From Desulfobulbaceae bacterium (lineage in GTDB: Bacteria > Desulfobacterota > Desulfobulbia > Desulfobulbales > UBA5123), in the NCBI GenBank assembly GCA_029865195.1, contig JAOUHH010000018.1, positions 1 to 18,465 of the forward strand: a DNA stretch of 18,465 nucleotides, given 5' to 3'. Position 1 is the stretch's first letter. Each line of letters opens with the position of its first letter. Position numbers and translations under genes: made by a program. The notes below the pieces were generated by a model. The model worked only from the letters and a program-made list of their open reading frames with translations. It was not told the DNA's origin and did no database searches. Shown piece by piece: positions 14,992 through 18,465 of this stretch.

Positions 14992-16392
14992 ATGACTGTT
15001 GACGGGATGGCAAGGGTAAGGATCAGCCCAGGCGACCATGTGTTGGTGGTCGGTTTGGGCAAGTCCGGCCTGTCGGCGGTGCGCTTTTTGTTGCAGATTG
15101 GTGCCAAGGTTTCGGTTTCAGAGGGTGGCCGCCTCGATCGGTTGGGACGGGAGACCCGCCGGTGGTTGGACGGAGAAAGAGTGTTTGTGGAAGAGGGCGG
15201 CCATTCCTCTGAGCTTTTTTGCAGCGTCGATCACATCCTGTTGAGCCCGGGGGTGCCGCTCAGCCTGCCGGCGGTGGTCGCCGCGAAGGCGAAGGGTGTC
15301 CCGGTTTTTGGCGAGATGGCCCTGGCAGCGCAGTTCATGAAGACGCCGATGGTGGCGGTGACCGGCACCAACGGCAAAAGCACGGTGGTGACCCTGTTGG
15401 GGGATCTGTTCCGGGCCGCCAATAAAAAGGTGTTCGTCGGCGGCAATATCGGTACACCGCTCACTGATTACCTGCAGGGGAATCAGGAGGCGGAGGTCGC
15501 GGTGCTGGAGGTCAGCAGCTTCCAGCTCGACACCGCGGTGGCCTTCAGGCCAACGGTGGGGGTGCTGCTTAACATCACCCCGGATCATCTCGACCGGTAC
15601 GCGTCCTATGACGAGTACGCCGCCTCGAAGTTTTCGCTCTTCCGCAGTCAAGGACGCGGCGACGCGGCGGTGCTCAACGCCGACGACCCGAAAATCCTGA
15701 AAAGGGCGGAGCAATCGTCCCATGAGCGGCTGTTCCTGTTCGGCCATGATCTTGCCGGACATAACGGGGCGCGGGTTGAGAAGGGGGTGGTGACGGTGAG
15801 AGGTTTCGGCGCCCCTGAAAGCTACGATCTCGCCGGAACCTGTCTTGCGGAGTCGCCGAACAGTGAAAACAGCGCGGCCGCGATTATTGCCGCCCGCATC
15901 ATGGGTTGCACGCCGTCCTGTATAAAGAAGGGGCTTGCCTCCTTTGCGCCGCTGGCCCACCGACTGACCTTGGTGGCCGATGTGGAAGGGGTTCGCTACC
16001 TCGATGACTCCAAGGCCACCAACATCGGCGCTGCCAAGTCGGCCCTGGAAGGGATTCATGGCCCGGTGGTGCTCATCGCCGGCGGTCGCGACAAAGGCGG
16101 CGATTACGGATTGATGGCGGACGTGGTGCGCGACAAGGTAAAGCATCTGCTGCTCATCGGCGAGGCGAGCGAGAAGATGGCGGCGGCCTTTGCGGGCTTG
16201 ACGCAGGTGGAAAAGCTCATCACCCTTGAAGAAGCGGTGGCGAGGGCGCATCAGCTGGCACAGGCGGGCGATACCGTACTGCTGTCGCCGGCTTGCGCAA
16301 GCTTTGACATGTTTACCGGTTATGCGCATCGGGGTGAGGTTTTCCAGGAGGCGGTGAGGCGTCTGTCACCGCAAGCCGTTACGCCGGCCTGA
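14992..16392 (+). CDS. murD: UDP-N-acetylmuramoyl-L-alanine:D-glutamate ligase
   Basis: MurD adds D-glutamate to UDP-MurNAc-L-Ala in the cytoplasm. The 466 residues include the N-terminal Rossmann-like domain (LVVGLGKSGLSAVRFL), the ATP loop GTNGKST (125-131), GGNIGTPL, LEVSSFQLD, NITPDHLDRY, DDSKATNIGAAKSAL, AGGRDKGGDY and LLSPACASFDMF, all typical. The ATG at 14992 has AAGGAAA 8-14 nt upstream. In most dcw clusters ftsW follows murD, but here an 18-nt gap leads to a tiny CxxC protein and then murG. Confidence 0.97.
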   Translation: MTVDGMARVRISPGDHVLVVGLGKSGLSAVRFLLQIGAKVSVSEGGRLDRLGRETRRWLDGERVFVEEGGHSSELFCSVDHILLSPGVPLSLPAVVAAKAKGVPVFGEMALAAQFMKTPMVAVTGTNGKSTVVTLLGDLFRAANKKVFVGGNIGTPLTDYLQGNQEAEVAVLEVSSFQLDTAVAFRPTVGVLLNITPDHLDRYASYDEYAASKFSLFRSQGRGDAAVLNADDPKILKRAEQSSHERLFLFGHDLAGHNGARVEKGVVTVRGFGAPESYDLAGTCLAESPNSENSAAAIIAARIMGCTPSCIKKGLASFAPLAHRLTLVADVEGVRYLDDSKATNIGAAKSALEGIHGPVVLIAGGRDKGGDYGLMADVVRDKVKHLLLIGEASEKMAAAFAGLTQVEKLITLEEAVARAHQLAQAGDTVLLSPACASFDMFTGYAHRGEVFQEAVRRLSPQAVTPA

Positions 16393-16410
16393 GGCCGGAA
16401 GGGGGGAGCA

Positions 16411-16584
16411 ATGGAAAAGATGTGTTGCGTGTGTCACCGGATCAAGAAGAACAACGGCTGGGTAAAGGCCGGCAAGGTGTCGGCGATGAGCCACTTTTCG
16501 CATGGCTATTGCCCGGCCTGTTACCGGAAGGCGATGCAGAAGGTAATGGCCTTTGGCGTGCAGTTGCAACGGGCAACCAGTTAA
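16411..16584 (+). CDS. 57-residue double-CxxC mini-protein (putative zinc-binding) in the ftsW position
   Basis: A short frame begins at ATG 16411 after a strong G-rich Shine-Dalgarno (GGGGGGAG, 16401-16408) and ends at TAA 16584, filling the murD-murG gap. The basic product has MCCVCHRIKKNNGWV, with a CxxC at C5 and C8, and FSHGYCPACYRKAM, with a CxxC at C34 and C37 plus H28, H31 and other candidate ligands. The spacing and the CxxC-x-x-IK...GW...SHGxCPxC pattern resemble a segment common at the ends of PAS/GAF histidine kinases and response regulators in deltaproteobacteria (from memory), where it is fused to larger proteins. Here it stands alone. A structural Zn2+ ribbon is inferred. It has no membrane segment, so it cannot be FtsW or a remnant of it. 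Tight spacing on both sides implies co-expression with murD and murG. Confidence 0.75.
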   Translation: MEKMCCVCHRIKKNNGWVKAGKVSAMSHFSHGYCPACYRKAMQKVMAFGVQLQRATS

Positions 16585-16596
16585 GGGGCAGGCAGC

Positions 16597-17721
16597 GTGA
16601 CAACCACCTCGAAAAAGGCCAGATCCGGCATGCGGATGATCGTGACCGGCGGCGGTACCGGCGGGCACCTCTTTCCCGGTATTGCCGTGGCTGAGGCGGT
16701 GATGGCGCGTTTTGCCGGTAGCGAGGTGTTGTTTGTCGGCACCGAGCGGTTGATCGATCAGAAGGCGCTGGCCAACCGTTCCTTCCAGGTGGCCGCGATC
16801 CGTTCGCGAGGCCTGAAGGGGATGGGATTTCTGGCCAGGCTCGGGGCGTTGCTGCTGGTGCCGGTCAGTGTGGTGGCGGCCATGCGGATGATCATGCGCT
16901 TTAAGCCGGAGGTCGTTTTCGGGGTCGGCGGCTATGTCACCGGGCCGGTGGTTTTGGCAGCGCGGCTGATGGAGGTGCCTACCGCCATCCACGAGCAGAA
17001 TTCGGTGCCGGGGTTGGCCAATCGGATGCTGGGGCGGGTGGTGAAGCGGGTGCTCCTCTCCATTCCAGGCAGCGAGCGCTATTTCCCGGCCGGTAAATGC
17101 AAGTTGAGCGGCAACCCGGTGCGCAGCGAATTGCTGCTGAAGGGAGCAGCCGCGGCCAACGAAAAAATGCTGAGCAATACCCTGCTGGTTTTGGGCGGCA
17201 GCCAGGGCGCGCATCGGGTAAATACCCTGGTGGTAGAGGCGATAGAGGCGGCGGCGCAGCAACTGCCGGCCGATTTCAGCGTCATCCATCAAACCGGGGC
17301 TAGCGATGAGGGCTGGGTGCGGGAGCGGTATGCCGCCATGGGTGTCAAGGCGCGGGTTGCGGCCTTTTTTGACGACATGGCCTCCCTGTACGGTGAGGCC
17401 GGGATGGTGGTGTCAAGGGCCGGGGCCACCTCGCTTGCCGAGATGGCGGTGTTTGGCCGGCCATCGATCTTGATTCCGTATCCTTACGCCGCCGACGATC
17501 ATCAGTTCGGCAACGCCAGATATCTGGCCGATGCCGGCGGGGCACTGCTGCGGCGGGAAGGCGAGCTTGACGGCGCCAAACTTGCCGGGGATTTAATTGA
17601 GTTGATGAACAGTATGGCGAAACGCGTCGAGATGGGCGGCATGGCGCGCAAATTATCACTGCCTGGGGCGACCGAGGCGATTGTCGACGAGCTGGTCGCT
17701 CTGGCGTCGGCAAACGGATAG
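16597..17721 (+). CDS. murG: Undecaprenyldiphospho-muramoylpentapeptide beta-N-acetylglucosaminyltransferase
   Basis: MurG is a peripheral inner-membrane GT-B glycosyltransferase that adds GlcNAc from UDP-GlcNAc to lipid I to form lipid II. The 374-residue protein has the N-terminal GGGTGGH loop (18-24), VVFGVGGYVTGPVVLAA, HEQNSVPGLANR, GGSQGAHRVN, HQTG, and the UDP-GlcNAc-binding region SRAGATSLAEMAVFGRPSIL with DDHQFGNA. The GTG start at 16597 has AAGGGG (16583-16588) 8 nt upstream, overlapping the preceding stop codon. The first ten or so residues are a short extension, and ATGs at codons 12 and 14 are alternatives. It ends 3 nt before murC. Confidence 0.97.
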   Translation: MTTTSKKARSGMRMIVTGGGTGGHLFPGIAVAEAVMARFAGSEVLFVGTERLIDQKALANRSFQVAAIRSRGLKGMGFLARLGALLLVPVSVVAAMRMIMRFKPEVVFGVGGYVTGPVVLAARLMEVPTAIHEQNSVPGLANRMLGRVVKRVLLSIPGSERYFPAGKCKLSGNPVRSELLLKGAAAANEKMLSNTLLVLGGSQGAHRVNTLVVEAIEAAAQQLPADFSVIHQTGASDEGWVRERYAAMGVKARVAAFFDDMASLYGEAGMVVSRAGATSLAEMAVFGRPSILIPYPYAADDHQFGNARYLADAGGALLRREGELDGAKLAGDLIELMNSMAKRVEMGGMARKLSLPGATEAIVDELVALASANG

Positions 17722-17724
17722 GCT

Positions 17725-18465
17725 ATGTATCGGAAAAAGCATCACATCCATTTTGTCGGCATCGGCGGCATCGGCATGAGCGGCATCGCCGAGCTGCTGG
17801 TCAATCTCGGCTATCGGGTCAGCGGCTCGGATATCAGTGATTCGGAGATCATGCAGCGCTTGGCGTCGCTTGGCTGCACGGTCAAGGTTGGCCATCAGGG
17901 CGAGTGGATCGCCGGGGCCGATGTGGTGGTGGTGTCAAGCGCGGTCAAGGAGGATAACCCGGAGGTGCGGGCGGCCCGCGAATCGATGATCCCGGTGATT
18001 CCGCGCGCGGAGATGCTTGCCGAGTTGATGCGGCTTAAAAAATACGGCATCGCCATCGCCGGCAGCCACGGCAAGACCACCACCACCTCCATGGTCGGCT
18101 GCGTGCTTGCCGAGGCCGGGCTAGATCCCACCGTGGTCATCGGCGGCAAGGTGAACAGCCTCGGCACCAACGCCAAGCTTGGCGCGGGCGAGTTTCTGGT
18201 CGCCGAGGCCGACGAGTCGGACGGCTCGTTTCTCAAGCTGTCGCCGGTAGTAGAGGTGGTGACCAACGTCGATCTAGAGCATCTGGATCATTATCGGGAC
18301 ATCGATGAGATCAAGGCGGCTTTTCTCGCCTTCATCGACAAGATCCCCTTTTACGGCGTCGCCGCCATCTGTCTGGATGACCCGTACACCACCGATCTGC
18401 TGCCGGAAATCAAGAAGCGGGTGATCACCTACGGGGTTGTCGGGCAGGCCGATGTGCGGGCGCGG
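17725..18465 (+). CDS. murC: UDP-N-acetylmuramate:L-alanine ligase, 5' part (cut by window edge)
   Basis: MurC adds L-Ala to UDP-MurNAc, the first amino acid of the stem peptide. The frame is open for 247 codons to the window end, roughly half of a normal MurC. Visible are the N-terminal IHFVGIGGIGMSGIAELL, GSDISDSEIMQRL, SSAVKEDNPEV, IPRAEMLAELM, the ATP loop GSHGKTTTT (113-121), EADESDGSFLKLSP and TNVDLEHLDHY. The start is 3 nt after the murG stop, so the two are probably coupled. murB, ftsQ, ftsA and ftsZ would be expected beyond the edge. Confidence 0.97.
   Translation, partial: MYRKKHHIHFVGIGGIGMSGIAELLVNLGYRVSGSDISDSEIMQRLASLGCTVKVGHQGEWIAGADVVVVSSAVKEDNPEVRAARESMIPVIPRAEMLAELMRLKKYGIAIAGSHGKTTTTSMVGCVLAEAGLDPTVVIGGKVNSLGTNAKLGAGEFLVAEADESDGSFLKLSPVVEVVTNVDLEHLDHYRDIDEIKAAFLAFIDKIPFYGVAAICLDDPYTTDLLPEIKKRVITYGVVGQADVRAR

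Noticed and set aside
16411..16584. The small frame as a remnant of ftsW
   Set aside because: It is basic, soluble and Cys-rich with an ordered CxxC pattern, and it has no hydrophobic segment or SEDS motif.

Overview
This window looks like a chromosomal segment of a GC-rich, Gram-negative anaerobe, most likely a Desulfobacterota (deltaproteobacterial) species. That placement is inference. It rests on an mDAP-type MurE, a selenocysteine synthase gene, a GAF-AAA+ sigma-54 activator, and a small CxxC...SHGxCPxC protein resembling segments common in deltaproteobacterial signalling proteins. No tRNA, rRNA, CRISPR array or mobile element was seen.

Left part (1-6599). The 5' end of a secreted protein gene runs leftward off the window. 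It is divergent from a sigma-54 activator (596-2167). The AT-rich space between them holds a near-consensus -24/-12 element pointing at the secreted gene, an inverted repeat, and a plausible sigma-70 promoter for the activator. Rightward follow selA, then (overlapping it by 4 nt) a 705-residue protein with a GAF-like region, two degenerate GGDEF domains and a TPR array, then a LOG-family phosphoribohydrolase-like gene.

Right part (6600-18465). After about 300 bases without a gene comes an excellent sigma-70 promoter, followed at once by 10-bp-phased GTGGT repeats that look like the MraZ operator. The division and cell-wall (dcw) cluster then runs in one direction with overlaps or very short gaps: mraZ, rsmH, ftsL, an ftsI homologue, murE, murF, mraY, murD, a 57-residue CxxC protein, murG and murC (cut by the right edge). 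The Mur enzymes, MraY and MurG make the lipid II precursor for septal peptidoglycan. FtsL and FtsI would normally work with FtsW in septal synthesis.

The most unusual signal is in this cluster. The FtsI homologue keeps its reading frame, membrane anchor, pedestal and a C-terminal PASTA-like domain. However, its SxxK serine and lysine are replaced by G and S in a gap-free reading, and its KTG motif is gone, so it looks like a pseudo-transpeptidase. ftsW, the glycosyltransferase partner of FtsI, is absent from its usual place between murD and murG, where a stand-alone putative zinc-binding mini-protein sits instead. The pairing suggests that the canonical FtsW-FtsI septal synthase has been lost, replaced or moved in this lineage.
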